DNA of 10,482 bases from Firmicutes bacterium CAG:95 (GCA_000438155.1 FR902948.1:1-10482), one strand, 5' to 3'; positions 1-6,735 are shown, counted from the first letter of the stretch. Notes: generated from the sequence alone by a model not told the origin. Translations and numbers: made by a program.

Positions 1-335
1 TAAGCCATCGGTACATACCTATAAATTCTTTTTTATTGATTAGATATAGGTTTTCATCTAAATAGCTTTTCCTTTCTTAATATTTTTCTTTTTGCTACTT
101 GGTTTTTGTAGACTTCTACCATTACTCAATCATTACCATCAAGGTTCTACCCTATAGTTAACAAGACTATTTCAACTTGTACTGGCTTATCTTTCCTATG
201 ATTTCAGCGGTTTTAAGTTACCAACTAATACTCTGGTTTTTGAGCATCTTTGAGTACATTGACTCACATTTAATCATGTTTTTAGTTACTTATATTTTCT
301 CCTTTGTCCCGAAAAAATGATGTTATATATAAGAA
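1..335. other. AT-rich intergenic region with no supported gene
   Basis: I see no open frame of useful length on either strand; all six frames are broken by frequent stops. One small inverted repeat, ACAAG/CTTGT, lies at 161-180. On the minus strand a good-looking AAAGGAG site near 295-305 is followed only by a short frame that ends within 20 codons. The region may be the spacer after the pil operon or a decayed gene; the sequence does not decide. Confidence 0.6.
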
Positions 336-360
336 ACCTGCCGGGATTACCAAGCAGGTA
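318..360 (-). terminator. Probable weak intrinsic terminator after pilD
   Basis: A stem of ACCTGC (minus strand, 354-359) pairs with GCAGGT (336-341) across a 12-base loop in which GG and CC can pair again. On the minus strand it lies about 20 bases after the pilD stop and is followed by a T-rich but interrupted tract (TTTCTTATATAT). The stem is short and the T run imperfect, so termination may be partial. Its position at the end of the last pil gene supports the call. Confidence 0.5.
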
Positions 361-378
361 AAATATTCGCTCTTAAGG

Positions 379-1137
379 TTAAAAACCCAGTAGTCCCATG
401 TACCACTGAATCATGGTATTTCCCCACAAAACTGCAAGGAGTACTCCCAACGAAAGGTATGGTCCCATCGCCAGAACCCGGTCGGCGCCAAATGCCTTCA
501 TCCGGATAATATGAATGACTGATCCTAAAATGCATCCTAAAAAGAATGCCAGCAAAACCAGCTTCCAGCCAAGCACCAGTCCGCAGACGGCCATGAGCTT
601 CACATCGCCTCCACCGATTGCTCTTCCTTTGGAGGCATAATACAGAATGGCGAGCACAACGCTCACACTTAGGAATCCGATCACGTAGTCCAACACACAG
701 GTAAAGTCTGTTGCTACGCGGACGATTCCGAGAATCAGAATAAAAATATTGATTCCAAGGGGAATCTCAAAGGTTCTGAAATCAATGACACTGATTACCA
801 GAAGTGCAGAAACCAGCAGGCAATATAATATAGAAGTAATTGTCATTCCATGAATCCACACGATCATTACATAAAGAATGCCGTTCGCTGCTTCAATCAG
901 CGGATACTGTACGGAAAGCTTCGCATGGCATTTCCGGCATCTGCCCCGCAGAAACAGATAACTGAATACCGGAAACATGTCATACCACTTGAGCTGATAA
1001 CCACAGGACATGCAGTGTGACCGTGTTTTCACGATATCTTCATGCTTCGGTATGCGGTAAATGCAGACATTTAAAAAACTGCCGATCACGATTCCGAAAA
1101 GAAATATGAAGATATAAAAAATAATTTCTGCGAGCAT
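379..1137 (-). CDS. pilD: Prepilin peptidase, type IV (A24 family)
   Basis: A 252-residue polytopic membrane aspartic protease that cuts type IV prepilins after the Gly of the leader and usually methylates the new N-terminus. The order is classic: a first membrane helix with GSFLNVCIYRIP (19-30), a cytoplasmic zinc-type loop with two CxxC pairs (C42/C45 and C67/C70), then membrane helices carrying the two catalytic aspartates, D119 (in SVIDFRT) and D178 (in GGGDVKLM). Length fits the family. The start ATG at 1137 is supported by AAGGA eight bases upstream. It is the last gene of the pil operon and would process the pilin encoded just upstream. Both CxxC pairs and both aspartates are present, so the enzyme should be active. 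A 315-bp folded segment separates it from the pilin gene. Confidence 0.95.
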   Translation of the reverse strand: MLAEIIFYIFIFLFGIVIGSFLNVCIYRIPKHEDIVKTRSHCMSCGYQLKWYDMFPVFSYLFLRGRCRKCHAKLSVQYPLIEAANGILYVMIVWIHGMTITSILYCLLVSALLVISVIDFRTFEIPLGINIFILILGIVRVATDFTCVLDYVIGFLSVSVVLAILYYASKGRAIGGGDVKLMAVCGLVLGWKLVLLAFFLGCILGSVIHIIRMKAFGADRVLAMGPYLSLGVLLAVLWGNTMIQWYMGLLGF

Positions 1138-1222
1138 AGGGAATATCCTTATCCATAAATGTTGATTGTATTAAAACCGTTAGTACATATTTTTCAATCT
1201 TTTTCGAGCTTTGTTACTCTTC

Positions 1223-1400
1223 TTAAACCCACAATTCTCCTGCGGCATATACCGCAGGAGTCCTAGTGGCACTTCCATCCATTCTGATCACAGAATCGCG
1301 GGCTCTCGCTTCATAAAGGTCGTAGGGTACACGAGCGATCAAGGGATCGTCGAAACCGACGACCTTAAGGCTCTGCTGTGACGAGAGGGGAAGAAGGAGT
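1223..1400 (-). other. Strongly folded segment between pilin and pilD (candidate structured RNA)
   Basis: Nested and adjacent perfect stems fill this stretch: CTCTCG 1303-1308 with CGAGAG 1382-1387; inside it AAGGTCGT 1316-1323 with ACGACCTT 1359-1366; inside that CGATC 1336-1340 with GATCG 1345-1349. A competing hairpin CGTCG 1348-1352 with CGACG 1357-1361 excludes two of these. Beside them stand ATTCTG 1281-1286 / CAGAAT 1291-1296 and a 9-bp stem CTCCTGCGG 1237-1245 / CCGCAGGAG 1252-1260. A 65-codon frame (1223-1420) covers the same bases but has no ribosome site before its ATG and no membrane, signal or family motif I recognise. I therefore favour an RNA element or interspersed repeat over a protein. 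No T tract follows, so it is not an ordinary terminator. A small real protein is not excluded. Confidence 0.45.
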
Positions 1401-1452
1401 TTTTTGTTTTGAGTGTCCATATCGGATGTATGCTATGGATAACAGAACTCAC

Positions 1453-1944
1453 TTATTCTGTGGTAGTTGTGCCTTTCTTTCCAGCCATTGCATCAGCAAA
1501 AGCAGTTGCACCCTTTCCACCTTCATTTGAGTATGAGAATTCCAACCCACCATTTTTTGATGTTGCAGTAATTGTATAAGATGTCCATGTAGTCTTACTC
1601 TGACATCTCATAGTTAAGTCTCCAGAAGCATTAGCCAAACCAGCATCTTTTAATGCTGCCACTGCAAAATCACCTGTTACAGTTGCTGTATCATTGGTAT
1701 CAACTTTAACCGTAACAGAAGATCCCTCAGCCGGAATTGCTTCAGTTGCTTCTGGGTCAGAACCGTAAACCTGAAGTGCTGTTACGATCTCAGTTGCATT
1801 CTGTAAATCTGTTGAGTTTCTGGATCTCTCAACATACTTTAAGTACTGAGGTGCGAGAACCACAATAAGTACTGCCATAATGGCAATAACGATGATTAAC
1901 TCAACAAGTGAAAAACCTTTGTCATTCATTTTTTCCTTTTTCAT
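1453..1944 (-). CDS. pilA: Type IV prepilin (major pilin candidate)
   Basis: A 163-residue prepilin, the substrate of the prepilin peptidase encoded downstream and the subunit polymerised by PilB/PilC. Residues 1-10 form a short basic leader ending in G10; cleavage before F11 gives a mature protein with F1 and the conserved Glu at +5 (E15). A hydrophobic assembly helix runs about 11-33, followed by a charged stretch (YVERSR) and a globular, Thr/Ser/Gly-rich head with a single Cys and therefore no intramolecular disulfide. The tail is low in complexity (TTTTE). The ATG at 1944 has AGGAG seven bases upstream, the best ribosome site of the operon. Codons lean to A/T endings more than in pilB and pilC, as is common in an abundantly made protein. 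It is separated from pilC by a 232-bp structured element. It is the only pilin visible here; whether it is the major pilin is inferred. Confidence 0.92.
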   Translation of the reverse strand: MKKEKMNDKGFSLVELIIVIAIMAVLIVVLAPQYLKYVERSRNSTDLQNATEIVTALQVYGSDPEATEAIPAEGSSVTVKVDTNDTATVTGDFAVAALKDAGLANASGDLTMRCQSKTTWTSYTITATSKNGGLEFSYSNEGGKGATAFADAMAGKKGTTTTE

Positions 1945-1975
1945 GAAAATTCTCCTTTGTTTGTTGTTTTTATTT

Positions 1976-2008
1976 AAAAATGACTGTCCCTACGTTGCAG
2001 TCACTTTT
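1976..2008 (-). promoter_or_regulatory. Hairpin in the pilin leader
   Basis: TGACTG (1981-1986) pairs with CAGTCA (1998-2003) over an 11-base loop; after one mismatch four further A/T pairs extend it. On the minus strand it stands about 18 bases before the pilin ribosome site and is followed by ATTTTTA. It could protect the 5' end of a pilin message or act as a weak attenuator. The stem is short, so the role is uncertain. I found no convincing sigma-A promoter between this hairpin and the folded element upstream. Confidence 0.35.
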
Positions 2009-2077
2009 ATTCAAGTTGTATGTATTATTGGAAATTTTAGTGAAATTCTTCACATGTTTTTTACATTTCTCTCACTG

Positions 2078-2309
2078 ATAACACCAGTGCGAAGCCTCCA
2101 TTCATAAGGCTTAACTGTTCATACTTGTAATTACAGCTTCGCCGCGCCCCACTAACATTCATAAGGCACGGTTGCTTCGCAACCTCCCGCCGTTTCACGG
2201 CTCAGCCTTATTTCATATAGGGGCGCTCCGCTCATATCCTTCGAAGTAACAGGATCTGTGTGCAAGCACCCATCCTGTTACTTCTCGGCTATGGCAAAGC
2301 TGGTGTTAT
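2078..2309 (-). repeat. 232-bp structured element with terminal inverted repeats between pilC and pilin
   Basis: The ends are a perfect 10-bp inverted repeat, ATAACACCAG (2078-2087) and CTGGTGTTAT (2300-2309), with TA at both outer edges. Inside are AAGCCT/AGGCTT (2092-2112), GCGCCCC/GGGGCGC (2144-2150 with 2220-2226), ATAAGGC/GCCTTAT (2161-2167 with 2205-2211) enclosing two small hairpins (GGTTGC/GCAACC at 2170-2184, GCCGT/ACGGC at 2189-2201), and a 13-bp stem GAAGTAACAGGAT/ATCCTGTTACTTC (2243-2255 with 2272-2284). A 12-base direct repeat CATTCATAAGGC occurs at 2099 and 2156. It is GC-richer than the flanking leader. The right end overlaps the pilC stop codon. It resembles a miniature inverted-repeat element (MITE) that could also be folded in the operon transcript. 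No T tract follows any stem. Confidence 0.65.
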
Positions 2310-3520
2310 AAGTTGTCAAGTGCCGCATACATATTAACCATGGGAAGCATGACGGCGGCGAGAAGGATGCCGACGATGCCGGCGAGGATGATGATAATCA
2401 TCGGTTCCATGGCGGCCATTAAGGACTGGACAGCCATTTCCACTTCTTCTTCATAGTAGTCTGCCAGTTTGTTCAGCATTTCTTCTGTGGAGCCGGCTTC
2501 TTCACCGATTCGTACCATATGATATACCATCGGTGGGAAGAGTCCGCAGGTCTGTAACGGCTGGGATAAAGGGACGCCGACCAGTAGCTGCTCGAGCGCT
2601 TCCTTTAAGGCTTCCTTATACCAGATATTTCCCATGGTATCCGCTACAATATCCACTGCTTCCGTGAGTGGAACACCTGCGGTAAGCAGCGTGCTTAAGG
2701 TGCGGGCCATCTGGGAAGAAGCACTCTTTATTACCAGGTTTTTCGTCATTGGAAATTTGAGTGCCAGTTTTCCTAAAACATGCTTGCCGGATAAGGTCTT
2801 TTTCCACATATGAAAGGCTACCGCAATCGCAATTACTACCGGAACGATAATAAACCAGTAATTTTTAATAAAGTTGCTGAGTCCTACAACGGCAAGTGTA
2901 ATTGCAGGAAGCTCGGCATCAAGCTCTTCAAACATATCCGTATATCGTGGAATAACGAATACCAGCATGACTACAACAACGCCTACAGCTACGCAGGCAA
3001 CCACAATCGGGTAGATCATGGCTTTCTTAACCAAGGCCTGTGTCTTCGCGGACTTTTCAAACTGGATTGCCATACGTTCCATGGAGATTTCCAGACTGCC
3101 GGATGCCTCTCCGGCTCTCGCCATCTGGATCAAAAGCTCCGGAAATGCCCTGGGATGCTTTGCCATGGAATCTGCGAAGCTCTCCCCCTTTTCCACATCG
3201 GCACGGACTGCCATGAGGGATTTCTGTAAAAGCTTATTCTCTGTCTGCTCTGCCAACATATTCAGAGCTTCAATGATGCTGACACCGGCACGCACGATGC
3301 TGGCAAACTGCCGGCAGAACACGGCGAGATCTCTGGCTGCCGGCTTTTTATCAAAGCTGATGTTGATATCCCGTGTTAAGGTATTCTGCTGCTTTACCTC
3401 CAGAACGATGAGTCCCTGCTGCTTCAGATCTCTCGTTAAGGCTTCCTGTGTATCGGCGTCCCTGCTGCCTTTGATTTCTTTTCCTGTTTTATCTATCGCC
3501 ACATAGCCCCAATTGGCCAT
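2306..3520 (-). CDS. pilC: Type IV pilus / type II secretion inner-membrane platform protein (GspF family)
   Basis: A 404-residue polytopic inner-membrane protein that couples the PilB ATPase to pilin extraction and filament assembly. Two GspF (T2SSF) domains are visible, about 64-187 and 267-390, each with the family signature (FCRQFASIVRAGV and MARTLSTLLTAGV, and ARAGEASG and RIGEEAGS). Likely membrane helices are at about 171-192, 222-238 and 372-397. Length is normal. I place the start at ATG 3520 because GGAGG stands seven bases upstream; a frame-extending ATG at 3535 actually lies before that ribosome site. It begins 16 bp after the pilB stop, so the two are co-transcribed and probably translationally linked. 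Its stop codon lies within the end repeat of the downstream structured element, so the last residues may have been altered by that element. Confidence 0.94.
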   Translation of the reverse strand: MANWGYVAIDKTGKEIKGSRDADTQEALTRDLKQQGLIVLEVKQQNTLTRDINISFDKKPAARDLAVFCRQFASIVRAGVSIIEALNMLAEQTENKLLQKSLMAVRADVEKGESFADSMAKHPRAFPELLIQMARAGEASGSLEISMERMAIQFEKSAKTQALVKKAMIYPIVVACVAVGVVVVMLVFVIPRYTDMFEELDAELPAITLAVVGLSNFIKNYWFIIVPVVIAIAVAFHMWKKTLSGKHVLGKLALKFPMTKNLVIKSASSQMARTLSTLLTAGVPLTEAVDIVADTMGNIWYKEALKEALEQLLVGVPLSQPLQTCGLFPPMVYHMVRIGEEAGSTEEMLNKLADYYEEEVEMAVQSLMAAMEPMIIIILAGIVGILLAAVMLPMVNMYAALDNL

Positions 3521-3536
3521 TGTCGTTCCTCCCATT

Positions 3537-5231
3537 CTACAAGTCGAAAGATACTCTCATCATTTCCTGTACGGATGTCGTTCCATCCAGGACGAGCTCG
3601 GTCGCACTCATACGCAGGGTATGCATGCCGTCCTTCAGCGCCTGTGCTTTGATGGCTTCCACTTCTCCACCTTTACTGATGATATGCTTCAGCTGCGGAG
3701 TCACTTCCATGATTTCATACACACCGATTCGTCCGCGAAAGCCTGTGCCGTCGCATTTTGCACAGCCGCATGGCTCATAAATTGTCAGATCTTCCTCCGG
3801 CTTACGCATCAGCATTTCAAGGTCTTCGGCATCGGCTTTCTTTGCCCTCTTACAATCCGGACAAAGGCGGCGCACCAGTCGCTGTGCAATAACACCAACC
3901 GTAGCGTCTGCAATCAGGTAAGGTTCAATTCCCATATCCACCAGACGGGTAATCGTGCTGGCTGCGGAGTTCGTATGCAGCGTGGATACCACAAGGTGAC
4001 CTGTGATGGATGCCTGTACAGCGATGGATGCCGTCTCCTGATCACGGATTTCTCCGATCATAATGATGTCCGGATCCTGTCGCAGGATGGAACGCAATGC
4101 CGATGCAAAGGTCAGATCTGCTTTATTGTTGACCTGCACCTGGTTGATTCCGTCAATATTTGCTTCCACCGGATCTTCTACGGTGATGATGTTTACATCT
4201 TCTTTATTTAACTCACTAAGCGCGGTATAGAGCGTTGTAGACTTACCGCTTCCGGTAGGTCCTGTCACAAGCAGAATACCATGCGGATTTTTCAAAATAT
4301 GGTCAAATTTCTGTAAGTCATGCGGCTTTAAGCCCAATTGGCTCTTTTCCCTCGATAAGGCGTTCTTGGACGTAAGTCGCATAACGATCTTCTCGCCATA
4401 TACCGTAGGCAGAATGGATACACGGATATCAAATTCGCGCCGGTCCACCACCTGCGTGATCCTGCCGTCCTGCGGCTTACGCTTCTCAGAAATATCCATG
4501 CCGCCAATGATCTTGATACGTGCAACCAGTGCCGGTAAAAGGCTGATGTTGTAGGTTGCCTTCTCATACAGGGCACCGTCAATACGGTAACGCACCCGGA
4601 CCTGCTTCTCCATCGGTTCGATATGAATATCGGATGCACGCTGGCGTACAGCCTGTTCGATCATCGTTTTTACCAGCTGTACAATCGGGGAGTTGTTGAT
4701 GTCGTCGCTGTAGATATCCTCCTGCTCCGCCATCTGGCTCGTCTTTTCTTTTACGTACTCTTCGAGTGCGGAGTTTACCTCTGCCTGTCCATAATAGCGG
4801 TCGAGTGCCAGCATCACATCCCGCGGTGTTGCCACGACCGGCTCCACCTGCAGGTTCGTAATAATATTGATATCGTCCATGGCAGCCATGTTCATGGGAT
4901 CTGACATTGCCACACGCAGAACATTCATCCCCGTCCTGGAATATTCAAACGGGATCATCTTATGCTTCTTTAAAATGTTCGGGGGTACCAGATTGAGGAT
5001 TTCTTCATCAATGGAGATATCCTGCAGATCAACCATTTCGTAGCCCAGCTGGCTGCTCAATGCTTTCGCAATATTCTCTTCTGTGGTAATTCCTTCGTCA
5101 ACAAGAGTTTCTCCCAATTTACGGCCAGAGCCCTTCTGCAGTTCAAGACCCTTCTGCAGCTGTTCAGCCGTTATAACGCCACTGTTCACCAGTACGTCAC
5201 CCAGACGAAGTTTTTTTCTGTTAAAATCCAT
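3537..5231 (-). CDS. pilB: Type IV pilus extension ATPase (GspE/PilB family)
   Basis: A hexameric cytoplasmic ATPase that powers filament extension through PilC. Numbered from ATG 5231 (564 residues): an N-terminal T2SSE_N domain (about 8-150), then the ATPase core with Walker A GPTGSGKST (324-332, K330), a Walker B/Glu region DPDIIMIGEIRD (386-397), the His box STLHTNSA, and a zinc-binding CxxC...CxxC (C457/C460, C490/C493). Length and motifs are complete, so it should be active. The family N-terminus (KLRLGDVLV) fits the start at 5231; an in-frame ATG at 5267 adds 12 residues. Neither start has a strong ribosome site (a distant GGGA for 5231), which suggests modest translation. It is the first gene of the pil operon. 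No PilT-like retraction ATPase is visible in the window; the CxxC pairs and the paired pilC point to PilB rather than PilT. Confidence 0.95.
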   Translation of the reverse strand: MDFNRKKLRLGDVLVNSGVITAEQLQKGLELQKGSGRKLGETLVDEGITTEENIAKALSSQLGYEMVDLQDISIDEEILNLVPPNILKKHKMIPFEYSRTGMNVLRVAMSDPMNMAAMDDINIITNLQVEPVVATPRDVMLALDRYYGQAEVNSALEEYVKEKTSQMAEQEDIYSDDINNSPIVQLVKTMIEQAVRQRASDIHIEPMEKQVRVRYRIDGALYEKATYNISLLPALVARIKIIGGMDISEKRKPQDGRITQVVDRREFDIRVSILPTVYGEKIVMRLTSKNALSREKSQLGLKPHDLQKFDHILKNPHGILLVTGPTGSGKSTTLYTALSELNKEDVNIITVEDPVEANIDGINQVQVNNKADLTFASALRSILRQDPDIIMIGEIRDQETASIAVQASITGHLVVSTLHTNSAASTITRLVDMGIEPYLIADATVGVIAQRLVRRLCPDCKRAKKADAEDLEMLMRKPEEDLTIYEPCGCAKCDGTGFRGRIGVYEIMEVTPQLKHIISKGGEVEAIKAQALKDGMHTLRMSATELVLDGTTSVQEMMRVSFDL

Positions 5232-5331
5232 AGCGTATTCGTTCCCAGAGTAATTTATGATTTTCATATCCCAGCCGGCGGTATCTGACAGCCCACGGAG
5301 ATCTATATTTAAGAATGTGTGACCAATGTAC

Positions 5332-5349
5332 TATTGTCTACGGACAATA
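5332..5349. promoter_or_regulatory. Perfect inverted repeat over the pil transcription start (candidate operator)
   Basis: TATTGTC (5332-5338) and GACAATA (5343-5349) form a 7-bp perfect inverted repeat with a TACG centre, touching the -10 hexamer and covering the expected start site near 5342. A repressor bound here would block transcription of the pil operon. Alternatively it is a small hairpin at the 5' end of the mRNA. The regulator is not identifiable from the sequence. Confidence 0.45.
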
Positions 5350-5377
5350 TTCTACACTCTTCGACATGAGATTGCAA
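5349..5377 (-). promoter_or_regulatory. Sigma-A-type promoter of the pil operon
   Basis: On the minus strand TTGCAA (5372-5377) is followed after 17 bp by TAGAAT (5349-5354), close to the TTGACA-17-TATAAT consensus. The expected start is near 5342, leaving a leader of about 110 bases before the preferred pilB start. It lies in the gap after the truncated Rpn copy, as expected for the first promoter of the operon. Confidence 0.65.
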
Positions 5378-5404
5378 CCCAAAACGGGCAGATATCAAAG
5401 AAAA

Positions 5405-5667
5405 AATAGGAAATTGGTATTACTTTTCAATCAGTTGATTTTCTGTCTGAAGCGCCTGCCTGTATTCCGCTTTGGTATACCCTGCTTTCATAATCATTTT
5501 AAAGTTAAATCCACGTTCTTTCATGCGCCGGATTGCTTCCATTCTTTCCTCGCGTTTTCCCTCTTTGTATTTCTCCCTCTGTAACATTTCAAATGTCATA
5601 TACTCTGTCCTCCATTCCTCATGTTTTCTGGCTTTCCAGACTTCCTCATCAATAGGAAATTGGTATT
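5405..5667 (-). repeat. Tandem partial duplication of the 3' part of the Rpn gene
   Basis: The 17-base sequence AATAGGAAATTGGTATT occurs at 5405-5421 and again at 5651-5667 and bounds a second copy of the Rpn 3' end. Bases 5571-5637 are identical to 5879-5945 of the full gene, with one mismatch before nine more matching bases. The rest, encoding the last 40 or so residues, is clearly related but much diverged. The unequal pattern suggests duplication followed by exchange with another Rpn allele, or strong conservation of the part holding the ribosome site and start. Confidence 0.75.
5420..5599 (-). CDS. Free-standing C-terminal Rpn module (59 aa, candidate antitoxin or remnant)
   Basis: A 59-residue frame starting MTFEMLQREK and ending at TAA 5420. 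It matches the C-terminal module of the adjacent full-length Rpn protein: the first 13 residues are identical, then AIRRM, GYT and EY line up amid divergence. Homology also continues upstream of the ATG in the same frame (EEVWKARKHEEW), so the DNA is a truncated duplicate. Yet GGAGG (5609-5613) stands nine bases before the ATG, so it can be translated on its own. It lacks the nuclease motifs and the 12-nt GEKR-type repeats of the full gene. By analogy with Rpn proteins of Escherichia coli, whose short C-terminal forms made from internal starts counter the long toxic form, it may act as an extra antitoxin. It may equally be a decaying fragment. Confidence 0.5.
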   Translation of the reverse strand: MTFEMLQREKYKEGKREERMEAIRRMKERGFNFKMIMKAGYTKAEYRQALQTENQLIEK

Positions 5668-5676
5668 TCTCTCCAG

Positions 5677-5907
5677 TCAGTTGATTTTTTCGGTTCGAAG
5701 TGCCTTCTCATATTCAGTCCTGGTATAACCCATATCCATAATCTCTTCCATGCTCAATCCTTTTCTCTGCATGCGCCGGATTGCATCCAGTTTACCCAGT
5801 CCTATGCCTCTCTTTTCTCCTCGCTTTTCTCCACGTCTTTCGCCTAATTTCTTACCGTATTCCACTCCCTCTTTATACTTCTCCCTCTGTAACATTTCAA
5901 ATGTCAT
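5677..5907 (-). CDS. Possible internal product of the Rpn gene (76 aa, RpnS-like)
   Basis: Inside the Rpn gene, in frame, ATG at 5905-5907 (M205 of the long protein) is preceded by GGAGG at 5917-5921 with nine bases between. This is a better ribosome site than that of most genes here. The product would be the 76-residue C-terminal module: a charged helix, GEKRGEKRG repeats and the AIRRM...EEIMDMGYTRTEY tail. In E. coli, short Rpn proteins made from such internal starts are reported to block the long nuclease. The ATG and ribosome site are seen; the function is inferred. Confidence 0.4.
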   Translation of the reverse strand: MTFEMLQREKYKEGVEYGKKLGERRGEKRGEKRGIGLGKLDAIRRMQRKGLSMEEIMDMGYTRTEYEKALRTEKIN

Positions 5908-6519
5908 ATACTCTGTCCTCCATTCCTCATGTTTTCTGGCTTTCCGGACTTCCTCCTCAATTTTGGCAACCAGTTTTCCATGTATCCTACGTCCTGCAAC
6001 ATAATCCAGGAAATCCCTTAATTCCGGGGTCAGCTTCGATGTATCTCCCTCGGCATTTAAGAATACCTTCATCGTTCCATCATCAAGACATAATCCTCCC
6101 ACTTCGCGGCACCGGTTCTCGAAGGTATACACACAGGCATTCTTTCCAAAGAGATCATAGGTACAAATAAAAATCACATAGGATTCCTTCAGTTCCTCAT
6201 AATCTGCTCCGCGCTCAATCAGATTCAAATCAATCATTCCCTGATAATATCTCGATCTTTTCGGAAGATTCTTCTTACGGGCTGCCTGCATTTCCAGATC
6301 ATATACGGTATGTCCATCTTCCAGATAGACATCCAGCCGCACTCCCTTTCCTTCCGCTGTCATTTCGATCTGCTTCTGCCAGTCGTGATATACTATTTTC
6401 CTGATCTTCTTTCCGAGAATCACTTCCAACAGTTCCTTACAAAGTGGTTCGTTATTATACAAAATCTTACAGAAAATGAAATCATCTGTAAAATCAAGCT
6501 CCTCATATCTTTTGCTCAT
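5677..6519 (-). CDS. Rpn family PD-(D/E)XK nuclease (recombination-promoting nuclease / transposase-like)
   Basis: A 280-residue member of the Rpn/PDDEXK_2 group (COG5464-like), DNA endonucleases tied to recombination and to anti-phage toxicity. Visible in order: the N-terminal F-C-K-I-L motif, the active-site Asp D63 (GVRLDVYL), the E-x-Q motif (E76, Q78 in DLEMQAARK), the K/R-R-x-R-Y-Y segment (87-92), FLNAEGD, and a charged C-terminal helix region with GEKR repeats and the AIRRM...MGYTRTEYEKAL tail. Length fits the family. The start at 6519 has AAAGG seven bases upstream, but a 9-bp stem hides most of it. It has its own promoter between dprA and the gene. A strong internal ribosome site and start at codon 205 and a tandem truncated copy downstream are unusual. 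Whether it is an active defence toxin or a domesticated mobile remnant cannot be told from sequence alone. Confidence 0.88.
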   Translation of the reverse strand: MSKRYEELDFTDDFIFCKILYNNEPLCKELLEVILGKKIRKIVYHDWQKQIEMTAEGKGVRLDVYLEDGHTVYDLEMQAARKKNLPKRSRYYQGMIDLNLIERGADYEELKESYVIFICTYDLFGKNACVYTFENRCREVGGLCLDDGTMKVFLNAEGDTSKLTPELRDFLDYVAGRRIHGKLVAKIEEEVRKARKHEEWRTEYMTFEMLQREKYKEGVEYGKKLGERRGEKRGEKRGIGLGKLDAIRRMQRKGLSMEEIMDMGYTRTEYEKALRTEKIN

Positions 6520-6527
6520 TCATAATC

Positions 6528-6551
6528 CTTTCTCTGTGGTATCAGAGAAAG
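6528..6551 (-). promoter_or_regulatory. Hairpin sequestering the Rpn ribosome binding site
   Basis: CTTTCTCTG (6528-6536) and CAGAGAAAG (6543-6551) form a perfect 9-bp stem with a 6-base loop. On the minus strand the 3' arm contains AAAG of the AAAGG ribosome site (6527-6531), seven bases before the ATG at 6519. The hairpin lies in the short leader right after the promoter and should lower translation of the full-length protein, while the internal start at 5907 stays open. Confidence 0.6.
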
Positions 6552-6566
6552 CTGAGGATTAATTAT

Positions 6567-6596
6567 ATTATACCTCACGGCATCGTATGCGTGCAA
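6567..6596 (-). promoter_or_regulatory. Sigma-A-type promoter of the Rpn gene
   Basis: TTGCAC (6591-6596) and TATAAT (6567-6572) on the minus strand are separated by 18 bp. The expected start is near 6560, leaving about 40 bases of leader that consist mostly of the hairpin over the ribosome site. A 7-bp inverted repeat ACGGCAT/ATGCCGT (6577-6583 with 6616-6622) straddles the -35 element and could be an operator. Confidence 0.6.
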
Positions 6597-6735
6597 CCAT
6601 ATTTTGTTTTATGGCATGCCGTTTATACATGATATAATCCGCCTCCATCAGATTTCTCTAATACATCTCTCTATCCTTTCACCATTCCATTATTTCACAA
6701 ATTAATCTATTGAGTATTTATTAGTGTATCTAACC

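Noticed and set aside
1..300. Recoded or decayed gene on the minus strand with many TAG/TAA codons
   Set aside because: The number of stops is about what AT-rich non-coding DNA gives, and no family motif is seen.
2243..2284. 13-bp hairpin as an intrinsic terminator between pilC and pilin
   Set aside because: No T tract follows it on the minus strand, and it sits within a larger structured element.
2810..4211. Long plus-strand open frames opposite pilC and pilB
   Set aside because: They lie antisense to well-supported genes, lack ribosome sites and family motifs, and show the composition expected of shadows.
5233..5345. c-di-GMP riboswitch in the pil leader
   Set aside because: Such switches often precede clostridial pilus genes, but the roughly 110-base leader shows none of the conserved GEMM-type sequence blocks I would expect.
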